A stretch of 64,000 nucleotides of DNA from an uncultured Lachnospiraceae bacterium. GTDB taxonomy: Bacteria > Bacillota > Clostridia > Lachnospirales > Lachnospiraceae. Every line of letters begins with the position of its first letter. Positions within the stretch are counted from its first letter, which is position 1. Below, one piece after another: positions 54,175-63,246 of the stretch. Where the stretch lies: the NCBI GenBank assembly GCA_910577175.1, contig CAJTLU010000014.1, positions 1-64,000 of the forward strand. Direction: 5' to 3'. The notes below the pieces were generated by a model. The model had not been told where the DNA came from and made no database searches. It was given only the letters and a program-made list of their open reading frames with translations. A program made the translations under genes and the position numbers.

Positions 54175-55266
54175 ATGGCAGAATCAAAAATTCAGCGCCT
54201 CCCGGCGGAGGAGCTTTACCAGAAAGAAATTGACGCCCTGATTTCGGCGGAGAAGGATTCCATCCCTACCGGATGGCGGATGTCTCCCCGCTCCGTTCTG
54301 ACTTACATTACCGGAGGCGTCAAGGTCAAAGGAGTGGATATCACCCCGAAATACATGGGAAACCGGCGTCTGGTGGAAATCGCCATCTCCACCCTTGTGA
54401 CTGACCGGGCACTGCTTCTCATCGGTGAACCAGGCACGGCAAAGTCCTGGCTTTCCGAGCATTTATCGGCTGCTGTCAACGGAGATTCGACGAAAGTAAT
54501 CCAAGGCACCGCAGGCACCACCGAGGAGCAAATCCGCTACTCCTGGAACTACGCAATGCTTATTGCCAAAGGCCCTTGTCCGGAGGCAATGGTAAAGAGC
54601 CCTGTGTATCAGGCCATGGAAAGCGGCTCCATTGCCCGCATTGAAGAAATCTCCCGCTGTGCCAGCGAGGTACAGGATGCCCTCATCTCCATCCTCTCGG
54701 AAAAGCGGCTCAGCATTCCTGAACTGGGGCTGGAGCTTCCGGCAAAAAAGGGCTTTTCCGTCATTGCCACAGCAAATACCAGAGACAAGGGCGTCAATGA
54801 CATGTCCGCCGCTCTCAAGCGCCGGTTCAATATCATCGTCCTGCCTACCCCGTCTGATATGTCCACCGAAATGGAAATCGTCCGCACCAGAGTGGCACAG
54901 CTTGCCTCTGGTCTGGACCTGAATGCAAAACAGCCAGAGGAAGACACCGTCGAAAAGGTTGTTACCATCTTCCGGGAACTGCGGGCCGGAGCTACCCTGG
55001 ACGGGAAGCAGAAGCTGAAGGCCACTTCGGGAGTGCTCTCCACAGCAGAGGCAATCTCCCTGTTAGCGAACTCCATGGCTCTCGCCGGGAGCTTCGGAAA
55101 CGGAACCGTTACAGCGGAAGACCTTGCCGCCGCACTGCAGGGCGCAGTGATTAAAGATGAGGACAAGGATAAAATTTCCTGGAGCGAATATCTGGAGAAT
55201 GTAATGAAAAAGCGTGGCAGCGCATGGCTTCCTCTTTACCGCGCCTGCCGGGAGCTGAACGGATGA
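54175..55266 (+). CDS. MoxR-type AAA+ ATPase (operon gene 3)
   Basis: 363 residues. Walker A GEPGTAKS (84-91), Walker B region SIARIEEISR (152-161), sensor 1 ATANTRD (198-204) and arginine finger segment ALKRRFN (213-219) mark a MoxR-group AAA+ protein. The usual Asp-Glu of Walker B reads Glu-Glu. MoxR ATPases work with VWA proteins as chaperone-like machines that activate enzymes or insert metals. Its stop overlaps the DUF5682 start by four bases (ATGA). Confidence 0.92.
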   Translation: MAESKIQRLPAEELYQKEIDALISAEKDSIPTGWRMSPRSVLTYITGGVKVKGVDITPKYMGNRRLVEIAISTLVTDRALLLIGEPGTAKSWLSEHLSAAVNGDSTKVIQGTAGTTEEQIRYSWNYAMLIAKGPCPEAMVKSPVYQAMESGSIARIEEISRCASEVQDALISILSEKRLSIPELGLELPAKKGFSVIATANTRDKGVNDMSAALKRRFNIIVLPTPSDMSTEMEIVRTRVAQLASGLDLNAKQPEEDTVEKVVTIFRELRAGATLDGKQKLKATSGVLSTAEAISLLANSMALAGSFGNGTVTAEDLAAALQGAVIKDEDKDKISWSEYLENVMKKRGSAWLPLYRACRELNG

Positions 55267-57527
55267 CGGGCGGGCCGGTTCTCTTTGGCGTACGCCACCT
55301 GTCACCGGCGGCGGCATTCCAGCTCCGTCAGGCGTTAGATGCTGCCGCTCCCGCCCTGGTGCTTGTGGAAGGGCCCAGCGACTTAAATGACCAGATGAAG
55401 TGGCTCTGTCATCCGGAGACCCGGTTTCCGGCTGCGATTCTGGCCTACACCCAAACGCCGCCCGTCCGCACGATTCTTTATCCCTTTGCCGTGTACTCGC
55501 CTGAGATTCAGGCTATCCTATGGGCACATGAGCATGGCGTAGAATGTCGTTTTATGGATCTGCCCTCCGGTGTTTTTCTGGCTCTTGAAGCAAACGAGCC
55601 TGTTTCTGATGCACCGGAACAGGAAGAACAAACGGAACGCACAGAGAGCGTCTATCACCGTCTGGAAACGCTTACCGGCGAGGAGCATGACACTTTCTGG
55701 GAACGAAACTTTGAACAGCTGGAGGAACAGTATCAGACTTCTGCCAACACCTTTGGGCGTATGCTGCGCGAATCGTCCTTAGACGATACCCGCCATACAG
55801 CCGAGACACTTGTACGGGAAGCCTATATGAAACGCGTTATCATTCAGGCAGTGGAATCCGGCATTCCGGCAGAAAAAATCTTTTGTGTCTGCGGAGCCTT
55901 TCATGTGGCAGGACTTGAGGAAAACCAGCCCATGACCGACGAGGAAGAAAAGGCCCTGCCACGGACAGACAGCACTGCCACTCTGATGCCGTACTCCTAC
56001 TACCGCCTGTCCTCCCGCTCCGGCTACGGCGCCGGAAACAAGGCCCCTGCCTATTTTGAGCTTCTATGGAAAGCCATGCACGGAGAAGGACTGCAGGAGA
56101 CTCCTTATCTGTACCTTACCCGTCTGGCGGCCGCACACAGAAAGGCAGGAAATCTGGTCTCCTCCGCCGAGGTCATCGAGGCAGTACGTCTCGCTGACAC
56201 GCTGGCTGCGCTGCGAGGCAGCCGGTATCCTACCCTGTCCGACCTTCGGGATGCCAGCGTCACCACAATGGGACACGGAAATTTTTCCGAGCTTGCCCTG
56301 GCGGCGGCAGATACGGAGATTGGCAAAAAAATCGGCTTTCTCCCCGAGGGCGTAAGCCGTACTTCTGTACAGGAAGACTTCTACCGCCAGTTAAAGGAGC
56401 TGCGGCTGGAAAAATACCGCACCGCGGAGCTCCAGGAGCTGAACCTCGACCTGCGGGAAAAGCTGAATGTAAAATCAGAACAGGCTGCTCTGGCAGATTT
56501 GCGCCGTTCTTTCTTTCTCCATCGTCTGAGGGTGCTGGGAATCCATTTTGCCGCCCCTCTGCCCTCCCGGCAGGAAAACGCCAACTGGGGGGAATACTGG
56601 GAGCTGCGCTGGACGCCGGAGGCCGAAATTGAGGTTGTGGAATCCTCCCTGTTAGGAGATACCATTGAGGGCGCCGCCGCTTACGCCCTTAAGGAGCGGG
56701 CAGAAAACAGTGCTACCATCGCACAAGCTGCCGCCATCTTTGAGGACGCCTTCCTGTGCGGGATGCCCGCCGCGGCTGTGCATGCCTTGACAATGCTCCA
56801 GGGGCTGTCAGTGGATGCCGCCGCCCTGACCGATGTAACAGAAACCGCCTGGCGCCTCTCCTTTGTCATACGATATGGAGATTTGCGGCGGTTTGATACC
56901 GAACCGGTTATCCCGCTGTTAAAACAGCTTTATCTGCGTGCCTGCCTGACTCTGGAGGATTCCTGCGTCTGTGACGCCAAGGCAGCTCCTGATATAGCCC
57001 GTTCCATGGAACGTCTGAATGCCCTCCAGCTGGCACACGACTTCCTGGAAGAAGAACGTCTGCTTGCCCTGCTCCATACAATCTCCGACCGGGATGACCT
57101 GAATCCCAACTGCAGCGGTTTTGCCCTGGCAATCCTGCTGGAGCGCGGAACTGTAGGCGAGGAGCTGCTGGCACGGGAAGTCGCAAGACGGTTGTCTCCC
57201 GGCGTTCCTGCCGATTTGGGTGCCGGATGGTTTGAAGGACTTGCAGCCAAAAACCGCCGGGCTCTCATCGTCCGGCTTTCCCTCTGGAGACGCTTAGACG
57301 ACTACCTGAAAGAACTGGACGACATGGACTTCCGCCGGGCTCTGGTCTTTCTGCGCCGGGCCTTTGCCGATTTTTCTCCGGGAGAAAAAAATGATGTGGC
57401 GGAAAACCTGGGCGAAATCTGGGGTTGCAGCCAGGCCCAGGCAGCAGAACTCCTCATGGAAGAAACCACTGCCAATGAGCAGGAGGTTTTGTCCGGTCTG
57501 AGCGACTTTGACTTTGACGATATATAG
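55263..57527 (+). CDS. DUF5682-family protein (operon gene 4)
   Basis: 754 residues from ATG 55263, coupled to the AAA+ gene. The N-terminus GVRHLSPAAAFQLRQAL, then LVLVEGPSDLND, and CVCGAFHVAGL near 212-222 form a pattern like the EreA/ChaN/TraB group (a conserved Glu after a strand and a G-x-x-H). This suggests an enzyme-like fold, though activity is not known. The C-terminal half is helical (RLSPGVPADLGAGWFEGLA, DFRRALVFLRRAFADFSPGEK) and ends in an acidic tail DFDFDDI. DUF5682 is assigned by motif and by its neighbours. Confidence 0.8.
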   Translation: MTGGPVLFGVRHLSPAAAFQLRQALDAAAPALVLVEGPSDLNDQMKWLCHPETRFPAAILAYTQTPPVRTILYPFAVYSPEIQAILWAHEHGVECRFMDLPSGVFLALEANEPVSDAPEQEEQTERTESVYHRLETLTGEEHDTFWERNFEQLEEQYQTSANTFGRMLRESSLDDTRHTAETLVREAYMKRVIIQAVESGIPAEKIFCVCGAFHVAGLEENQPMTDEEEKALPRTDSTATLMPYSYYRLSSRSGYGAGNKAPAYFELLWKAMHGEGLQETPYLYLTRLAAAHRKAGNLVSSAEVIEAVRLADTLAALRGSRYPTLSDLRDASVTTMGHGNFSELALAAADTEIGKKIGFLPEGVSRTSVQEDFYRQLKELRLEKYRTAELQELNLDLREKLNVKSEQAALADLRRSFFLHRLRVLGIHFAAPLPSRQENANWGEYWELRWTPEAEIEVVESSLLGDTIEGAAAYALKERAENSATIAQAAAIFEDAFLCGMPAAAVHALTMLQGLSVDAAALTDVTETAWRLSFVIRYGDLRRFDTEPVIPLLKQLYLRACLTLEDSCVCDAKAAPDIARSMERLNALQLAHDFLEEERLLALLHTISDRDDLNPNCSGFALAILLERGTVGEELLAREVARRLSPGVPADLGAGWFEGLAAKNRRALIVRLSLWRRLDDYLKELDDMDFRRALVFLRRAFADFSPGEKNDVAENLGEIWGCSQAQAAELLMEETTANEQEVLSGLSDFDFDDI

Positions 57528-57554
57528 AAGATATAGATAAAGAAAGGAGCCTGT

Positions 57555-58706
57555 ATGGAACAGAAACAGCAGCTTGCACGCTGGCGATTAATTTTAGGCT
57601 CAGAAACGCAAAATTCTTTTGAACAAATGGGCGGTTCCTATCTCTCTCAGGAGGAGCTTTTAATGGACAGCGCCCTTGCAGCCATCTACGGCGGTCCCGG
57701 AGAAAGCTTTTCTCAGGGTGGCAGCGGCAGCAAGGGCGGTCAGGGAGCCTCCTCGCCCCACATTTCCAAGTGGCTGGGAGACCTGCGTTCCCTCTTTGAC
57801 CCGGAAATCGTAGCCGTAGTACAAAACGACGCGATTGAGCGTAAGGGACTCAAACAGCTGCTTCTGGAGCCGGAACTGCTGGAAACTCTGGAGCCGGACC
57901 TGAACCTGGCTTCTACTCTGCTTATGCTCAAGGACCAGATACCAAAAAAATCAAAAGAGTCCGCCCGGAATTTTATCCGGAAGATTGTGGAGGAACTCAA
58001 TCATATGCTGGAGAGCGATCTGCGCCGTGCAGTTACCGCTGCCTTAAACCGCCGGGCCCATTCTCCTCTGCCTGCTGCCTCCGCGCTTGATTTTCCCTAT
58101 ACCATCCGGCGCAATCTGAAAAACTACAATCCTTCCCTTGGCACGATTATCCCCGAACGGGTCTGGTTTTTTGACCGCTCCAGCCGGGTAAACCGCTGGC
58201 ATGTCATTCTGGATATTGACCAGAGCGGCTCTATGGGACAGTCCATTCTCTATTCCTCGATTATGTCCTGTGTGCTTGCCTCCATGTCCGCCGTGCGAAC
58301 CAGCGTAGTCGCCTTTGACACGCAGATTATGGATTTGACGCCTCTGTGCGCTGACCCCGTGGATTTACTCTTTGGTTTTCAGATGGGCGGCGGCACGGAT
58401 ATCGCTAAATCCATCGCCTACTGCCAGGGACTGATTGAATCTCCTGCTAAAACCTTGTTCTTCCTGATTTCCGATTTGGAAGAGGGCGGGAACCGTGCGG
58501 CACTGCTCCGGCGTATAGAAGAACTGAAGGCCTCCGGGGTGACTGTTATCGTCCTGCTTGCCATTGCTGACGGCGGTAAGCCTTTCTATGACGCACAGAC
58601 TGCGCAGCGTATCGCCGACATGGATATTCCATGCTTTGCCTGCGCACCGGAACGTCTTCCTGAACTGTTGGAACGTGCGCTGACAGGACAGCTGAAAGGA
58701 TTTTGA
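57555..58706 (+). CDS. VWA/CoxE-like protein (operon gene 5)
   Basis: 383 residues, with AAAGGAG upstream and a 27-nt spacer from DUF5682. The N-terminal half is helical with a Gly/Ser-rich loop (GGSGSKGGQGASS, about 55-67). The VWA domain has the MIDAS motif DQSGS (222-226), the Thr in GGGTDIAKS and Asp in FLISDLEEGG. VWA proteins of this sort bind the partner of MoxR ATPases through a metal ion. Last gene; a terminator follows. Confidence 0.92.
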   Translation: MEQKQQLARWRLILGSETQNSFEQMGGSYLSQEELLMDSALAAIYGGPGESFSQGGSGSKGGQGASSPHISKWLGDLRSLFDPEIVAVVQNDAIERKGLKQLLLEPELLETLEPDLNLASTLLMLKDQIPKKSKESARNFIRKIVEELNHMLESDLRRAVTAALNRRAHSPLPAASALDFPYTIRRNLKNYNPSLGTIIPERVWFFDRSSRVNRWHVILDIDQSGSMGQSILYSSIMSCVLASMSAVRTSVVAFDTQIMDLTPLCADPVDLLFGFQMGGGTDIAKSIAYCQGLIESPAKTLFFLISDLEEGGNRAALLRRIEELKASGVTVIVLLAIADGGKPFYDAQTAQRIADMDIPCFACAPERLPELLERALTGQLKGF

Positions 58707-58777
58707 GTCCCTGCAAAGCACTTTTTGCTGCATCAGGAATACCTTCCGTTGACAAGCGTATATAAGGTAGTTCCGAA

Positions 58778-58807
58778 AAAGGGCCGCGCCTCGTGCGCAG
58801 CCCTTTC
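58778..58807 (+). terminator. Terminator of the five-gene operon
   Basis: AAAGGGC and GCCCTTT pair around an inner GCGC/GCGC stem, followed by a T/C-rich run. It may serve both this operon and the convergent XRE gene. Confidence 0.8.
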
Positions 58808-58853
58808 TATCTGTCTTCTTTATTATTTCATTTCCATGATTTCTTTTCCGTTC

Positions 58854-59231
58854 TCAATACTCCTTGCCGTCCTTTTTCCGGCGCTCCACACCATCCTTTT
58901 GTGCATCCAGTACAATATCGTTGACTGCTTTTAACACCTGCGCATACTGCAATGCATAATCGCCGGGCATTTCATTTAGCACATAATCAAGCGGACTCTT
59001 TAAGCCCTGCTTATCTAACTTTCCTAATACCAGATAGTCTGCTGACATCTCGCAGTTCGTACATATTTTGTAAATACTCTCTGCAGAAAGTCCCTTCTTT
59101 CCATTCTCCGCTTCTGCCAGAAACTGTGGAGACAGCCCTATCATTTCAGAAAACGCTTCTCTGTTTTTTCCAAGACTCTCCCGATACGCACGGATTCTTC
59201 CGCCAATTGCTATATTCAATTCCTTCGACAT
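58854..59231 (-). CDS. XRE-family transcriptional regulator
   Basis: 125 residues. The helix-turn-helix spans about 10-66 (RIRAYRESLGKNREAFSEMIGLSPQFLAEAENGKKGLSAESIYKICTN). The C-terminal 50 residues are helical and may mediate dimerisation. An AAAGGGG site lies upstream. It converges on the five-gene operon. The 285-nt gap to aroC contains a hairpin at 59396-59439 and the aroC promoter. Targets are unknown. Confidence 0.85.
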   Translation of the reverse strand: MSKELNIAIGGRIRAYRESLGKNREAFSEMIGLSPQFLAEAENGKKGLSAESIYKICTNCEMSADYLVLGKLDKQGLKSPLDYVLNEMPGDYALQYAQVLKAVNDIVLDAQKDGVERRKKDGKEY

Positions 59232-59458
59232 CCGTCCGCCCCTTTCCGTGGTAAATCTTTCCCTTTTTTATTATATCCATTTCCGGTTTATTCTACATAG
59301 TCTATTGATGAAATTCTACGCGATAGTATTAAATACAAGAGAATTTTTTAGAAAAACAAAGAAGAATTTCCCACATTTTGTATGTCCCTTTATGTCCCGC
59401 AAGCCCGCGGACCTTGAAAGGTGCTTCAAAAATGCGGGAACCCGGATACGTTCCTCTC

Positions 59459-59487
59459 TTGCAATTTTTCCCCGATTACGCTACAAT
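59459..59487 (+). promoter_or_regulatory. Sigma-A promoter of aroC
   Basis: TTGCAA, a 17-nt spacer and TACAAT, 30 nt upstream of the start. Confidence 0.75.
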
Positions 59488-59516
59488 GACAATACTACTT
59501 ACTTTGGAGGCAGGCT

Positions 59517-60647
59517 ATGAACGGTTCTTCTTTCGGGAATTATTTTAGAATAACGACATTCGGAGAGTCCCACGGTGCGGCACTCGGCGTCATTATCGAC
59601 GGCTGTCCCGCAGGACTTCCCCTTTCATCAGATACTATCCAGACTTATCTGGACAGACGGCGCCCGGGGCAGAATATCTACTCCACCCCGCGTAAAGAAA
59701 ATGACCTTGTAGAGCTTCTTTCCGGCACCTTTGAGGGCAGGACTACCGGCACGCCGGTTGCCCTTCTCATCCGGAACGAATCCCAGCGCTCCGCAGACTA
59801 TTCGGAAATCGCCTCTTATTACCGTCCGGGACATGCAGACTTTACCTTTGACGCAAAGTACGGATTCAGGGACTACCGGGGAGGCGGACGCTCTTCGGGC
59901 AGAGAAACTGCCGCAAGGGTCGCTGCAGGTGCGGTTGCCTGCGCCCTGTTAGGCGAGCTTGGCATTACGGTCTGTGCTTACACAAAGTCCATCTCCGATA
60001 CCGTCTGCTTCGGAACAGACGATTACCTTTCCGGGCGCTTTTCCTTGGAAGAGCTCATCTCCATGCGGGATAAAAGCCCGCTCAATATGCCGGATGCCGA
60101 TGCCTCGGCCCTGGCGGAGCGCTTTCTGGATGAACTGCGCGGACAGCACAATTCCGCCGGCGGTACGATTGAGTGCGTCCTCCGCGGACTCCCGGCGGGT
60201 CTTGGCGATACTGTATTTGAAAAGTTCGATGCCAGACTCGCACATGCTATGCTCTCCATCGGCGCCGTAAAGGGCTTTGAAATCGGCTCCGGCTTTGGCG
60301 CTGCGCTCCTTACCGGTACAGAGCAAAACGATGCTTTTTATACGGACGAAACCGGTGCCGTAAAAAAGCGGACCAACCACGCCGGAGGGGTATTAGGCGG
60401 CATGACCGACGGCTCTGACGTTCTGTTCCGCGTTGCCGTAAAGCCGACCCCGTCTGTCGCTGCGCCGCAGGAGACCGTGAAAAAGGACGGCACCCCTTAT
60501 ACCGCAAGCATAACCGGACGCCATGACCCGGTTATCGTCCCGCGGGCGGTTGTCGTCGTAGAATGTATGGCGGCACTGACGGCAACCGACGCGCTTCTCG
60601 GAAATCTGGGAAGCCGGCTGGAGCATCTGAAAAAGCTCTACTCCTGA
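59517..60647 (+). CDS. aroC: Chorismate synthase
   Basis: 376 residues. Signatures GESHGAALGVIIDGCPAGLPL, YRGGGRSSGRETAARVAAGA and RVAVKPTPSV are intact. The enzyme needs reduced FMN and turns EPSP into chorismate in the last common step of aromatic synthesis. GGAGGC lies upstream of the ATG. The gene is alone; no other shikimate gene is adjacent. Confidence 0.97.
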   Translation: MNGSSFGNYFRITTFGESHGAALGVIIDGCPAGLPLSSDTIQTYLDRRRPGQNIYSTPRKENDLVELLSGTFEGRTTGTPVALLIRNESQRSADYSEIASYYRPGHADFTFDAKYGFRDYRGGGRSSGRETAARVAAGAVACALLGELGITVCAYTKSISDTVCFGTDDYLSGRFSLEELISMRDKSPLNMPDADASALAERFLDELRGQHNSAGGTIECVLRGLPAGLGDTVFEKFDARLAHAMLSIGAVKGFEIGSGFGAALLTGTEQNDAFYTDETGAVKKRTNHAGGVLGGMTDGSDVLFRVAVKPTPSVAAPQETVKKDGTPYTASITGRHDPVIVPRAVVVVECMAALTATDALLGNLGSRLEHLKKLYS

Positions 60648-60682
60648 CCTCCCCGCGGATGACAGGAACGCACACATAAAAA

Positions 60683-60708
60683 GGGGCTGCGCTTCGTGCG
60701 ACAGCCCC
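60683..60708. terminator. Hairpin terminator after aroC
   Basis: GGGGCTG and CAGCCCC pair with inner CGC/GCG and a TTCG loop. The T-run is better on the reverse strand (TTTTTATG) than on the forward. Confidence 0.65.
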
Positions 60709-60823
60709 TCGTTTCCATTATCTCTCATCTTAATGTAGAACAACTTTACAATCCTTCGTTTTTCCTTGCAAATATGCCAATAACCTGCCACGGCTGTAAC
60801 TCCGGAATGTTAACATGCGTTGC

Positions 60824-60852
60824 TTGCAGCAACGGGCAGTTCCTTATACAAT
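60824..60852 (+). promoter_or_regulatory. Promoter of the membrane-anchored XRE regulator
   Basis: TTGCAG, a 17-nt spacer and TACAAT, 34 nt upstream of the start. Confidence 0.7.
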
Positions 60853-60886
60853 AGCGGTAACGACTGAAAGAAAGGAGGTTATCCCT

Positions 60887-61396
60887 ATGTTAAACGAAAA
60901 CATGAAAACAATCCGAAAATCAAAAGGACTTACGCAAGAAGAACTTGCTATCAAGCTGAATGTGGTACGGCAAACCATCTCGAAATGGGAGCAAGGATTG
61001 TCCGTTCCTGATTCCGATATGTTAATCTCCATATCAAAAGTGCTGGAAACGCCTGTAAGCACTTTGCTCGGGGAAACTATTACCATGCCGGAAGCTGATG
61101 ACTTAAAAGCAATTTCCGAAAAACTGGAAATTATAAACCAGCAGCTTGCCCAAAGGAAAACCGCAAGAAGAAAACTGCTTCATTGGCTTTTGATCTCATT
61201 GTGTACGGTCATAGTAACAATTTCTGCGGTCTTAATCGCATTCAATAGTCCTTACTCCGGCTGGGATTATAATGACCCTGAAACCGCCGTTGCCGGAGCC
61301 GCTTTTCACGTATTTGAATGGCTATTTGTCAGATTAGCACCAATAATCCTGATAGGAGCAATCGTTGGAATCTTCCTGACACGGAAGAAGGTATAA
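60887..61396 (+). CDS. XRE regulator with two C-terminal membrane helices
   Basis: 169 residues from ATG 60887 with AAAGGAGG; the longer frame to 60815 overlaps the promoter. HTH at 6-60 (KGLTQEELAIKLNVVRQTISKWEQGLSVPDSD), a linker helix, then membrane segments at about 102-122 and 145-164, ending LTRKK. Membrane-tethered XRE regulators are common in Firmicutes and sense envelope or membrane cues; the targets are unknown. Convergent with leuD. Confidence 0.88.
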   Translation: MLNENMKTIRKSKGLTQEELAIKLNVVRQTISKWEQGLSVPDSDMLISISKVLETPVSTLLGETITMPEADDLKAISEKLEIINQQLAQRKTARRKLLHWLLISLCTVIVTISAVLIAFNSPYSGWDYNDPETAVAGAAFHVFEWLFVRLAPIILIGAIVGIFLTRKKV

Positions 61397-61416
61397 AACT
61401 GCCTCTTTACGGCAGG

Positions 61417-61452
61417 AACGCGAGCCTCCGCTTGTAAGAAGGGGCTCGCGTT
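61417..61452 (+). terminator. Terminator between XRE gene and leuD
   Basis: AACGCGAGCC and GGCTCGCGTT form a perfect 10-bp stem followed by TTC TTATC on the forward strand. Confidence 0.85.
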
Positions 61453-61455
61453 TTC

Positions 61456-61944
61456 TTATCCCTTTGTATTGATGTAATTCATCAGACCCTCGGCAGCAAT
61501 AATCTTCTGCATGAACGGCGGAAATGCCTGCCCCTGATACGTCTTCCCGGACGTCACATCGGTAATTACGCCGGAATCAAAATCAATCTCCACGGTATCT
61601 CCTGCCTGGATTTCCTTTGCCGCCTGCGGACATTCGATAATCGGAAGCCCGATGTTGATGGCATTGCGGTAAAAAATGCGCGCAAACGTCTCTGCAATCA
61701 CACAGCTTACACCGGCTACCTTAATGGCAATCGGCGCATGTTCCCTTGAAGAGCCGCAGCCGAAGTTCTTATTCGCCACCATGATATCGCCGCTCTTTAC
61801 CTTAGTCACAAAGTCCTTGTCAATATCCTCCATGCAGTGCTTTGCCAGTTCCTTCGGGTCGGAGCTGTTTAAATATCTTGCCGGGATGATGACATCGGTA
61901 TCTACATTATCGCCATACTTGTGTACTGTTCCATTCGCCTTCAT
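61456..61944 (-). CDS. leuD: 3-isopropylmalate dehydratase small subunit
   Basis: 162 residues from ATG 61944. The ATG five codons earlier overlaps the GGAGG that serves 61944, so the shorter form is preferred and gives the usual [26 protein letters not shown]. Swivel-domain signature [14 protein letters not shown] is intact. With LeuC it isomerises 2- to 3-isopropylmalate in leucine synthesis. Confidence 0.95.
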   Translation of the reverse strand: MKANGTVHKYGDNVDTDVIIPARYLNSSDPKELAKHCMEDIDKDFVTKVKSGDIMVANKNFGCGSSREHAPIAIKVAGVSCVIAETFARIFYRNAINIGLPIIECPQAAKEIQAGDTVEIDFDSGVITDVTSGKTYQGQAFPPFMQKIIAAEGLMNYINTKG

Positions 61945-61965
61945 CTTATTTTCCTCCATTTCTTC

Positions 61966-63231
61966 TTACAGACCAAGGTCAGCCGGCTCTGCAATCCTTC
62001 CGAGCACTGCGCTTGCCGCTGCCACCGCCGGGCTTGCAAGATACACCTCGGACTCTACATGCCCCATGCGCCCTACAAAGTTACGGTTTGTCGTCGATAC
62101 TGCCCTCTCTCCGGCAGCCAGAATCCCCATATGTCCGCCAAGGCACGGTCCGCAGGTCGGCGTGCTGACTACGGCGCCTGCCATAACAAAGGTCTGAAGC
62201 AGTCCCTCCTCGATTGCCTGTAAGTAAATGCTCTGGGTCGCCGGGAAAACGATACAACGCATTCCCGGAGCCACATGACGCCCCTTTAAGACCTCCGCTG
62301 CCGCACGCAGGTCGGAAATACGTCCGTTTGTACAGGAGCCGATGACTACCTGGTCAATCCTTACCTCCCCGGACTCCTTTACGGTCTTTGTATTCTCCGG
62401 CAGGTGCGGGAACGCAACCGTAGGCTCCAGCTTATCTAACTCGATGACATAGGTCTCGTCATACTCTGCATCCGCGTCTGCTTCATAAACCTTGTACGGC
62501 TTTGCGGAATGCTCCTTCATATACGCTTCGGTCAGCTCATCCACCGGAAAAATACCGTTCTTTGCGCCTGCCTCGATTGCCATGTTCGCAATCGTAAAAC
62601 GGTCGTCCATCGTAAGATGCTGTATGCCATCGCCCGTAAACTCCATCGACTTATACAATGCACCGTCCACGCCGATTTTCCCGATGATATGAAGAATAAC
62701 GTCCTTGCCGCTCACCCATTTCTTCGGCTTTCCCTGCAGCACGAACCGGATTGCAGACGGAACCTTAAACCAAGCCTTCCCGGTAATCATCCCGGCGCCC
62801 ATATCCGTACTGCCGACACCGGTGGAAAATGCGCCTAATGCGCCGTAGGTACAGGTATGGGAATCTGCGCCGATGCAGGTCTCCCCCGCCACAATCAGTC
62901 CCTTTTCTGGAAGCAGCGCGTGCTCGATTCCCATCTCGCCCACCTCGAAATAGTTCGTAATGTCATGCTGTTTTGCAAACTCCCTGACACACTTGCAATG
63001 CTCCGCGGACTTGATGTCCTTATTCGGCGTAAAATGATCCGGTACAAGCGCAATCTTATCCTTATCAAATACGGTCTTTTTATTTAAGCGCTCCACCTCG
63101 TGAATCGCTACCGGGCCCGTAATATCATTGGCAAGCACCAGGTCAAGGTCTGCCTCGATTAACTGCCCTGCGGTCACACTCTCCAGCCCCGCATGTGCCG
63201 CCAGAATTTTCTGTGTCATTGTCATTCCCAT
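61966..63231 (-). CDS. leuC: 3-isopropylmalate dehydratase large subunit
   Basis: 421 residues with GGAGGAAATTACG before the ATG. Fe-S ligands are Cys in GSCTNGR and the pair in [10 protein letters not shown]; the aconitase-type motifs [20 protein letters not shown] are intact. 421 residues with a separate small subunit is the archaeal/clostridial-type length. It lies between leuB and leuD in one operon. Confidence 0.97.
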   Translation of the reverse strand: MGMTMTQKILAAHAGLESVTAGQLIEADLDLVLANDITGPVAIHEVERLNKKTVFDKDKIALVPDHFTPNKDIKSAEHCKCVREFAKQHDITNYFEVGEMGIEHALLPEKGLIVAGETCIGADSHTCTYGALGAFSTGVGSTDMGAGMITGKAWFKVPSAIRFVLQGKPKKWVSGKDVILHIIGKIGVDGALYKSMEFTGDGIQHLTMDDRFTIANMAIEAGAKNGIFPVDELTEAYMKEHSAKPYKVYEADADAEYDETYVIELDKLEPTVAFPHLPENTKTVKESGEVRIDQVVIGSCTNGRISDLRAAAEVLKGRHVAPGMRCIVFPATQSIYLQAIEEGLLQTFVMAGAVVSTPTCGPCLGGHMGILAAGERAVSTTNRNFVGRMGHVESEVYLASPAVAAASAVLGRIAEPADLGL

Positions 63232-63246
63232 CGTAATTTCCTCCTT

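Noticed and set aside
58744..58764. TTCCGTTGACAA shared with 32985-32996, suggesting a repeated promoter
   Set aside because: Neither copy has a -10 box at a suitable distance and the match stops after about a dozen bases.
59396..59439. CCCGCA/TGCGGG hairpin upstream of aroC considered as a riboswitch
   Set aside because: It lies upstream of the aroC promoter (59459-59487), so it is not in the aroC leader, and it matches no riboswitch class I know.
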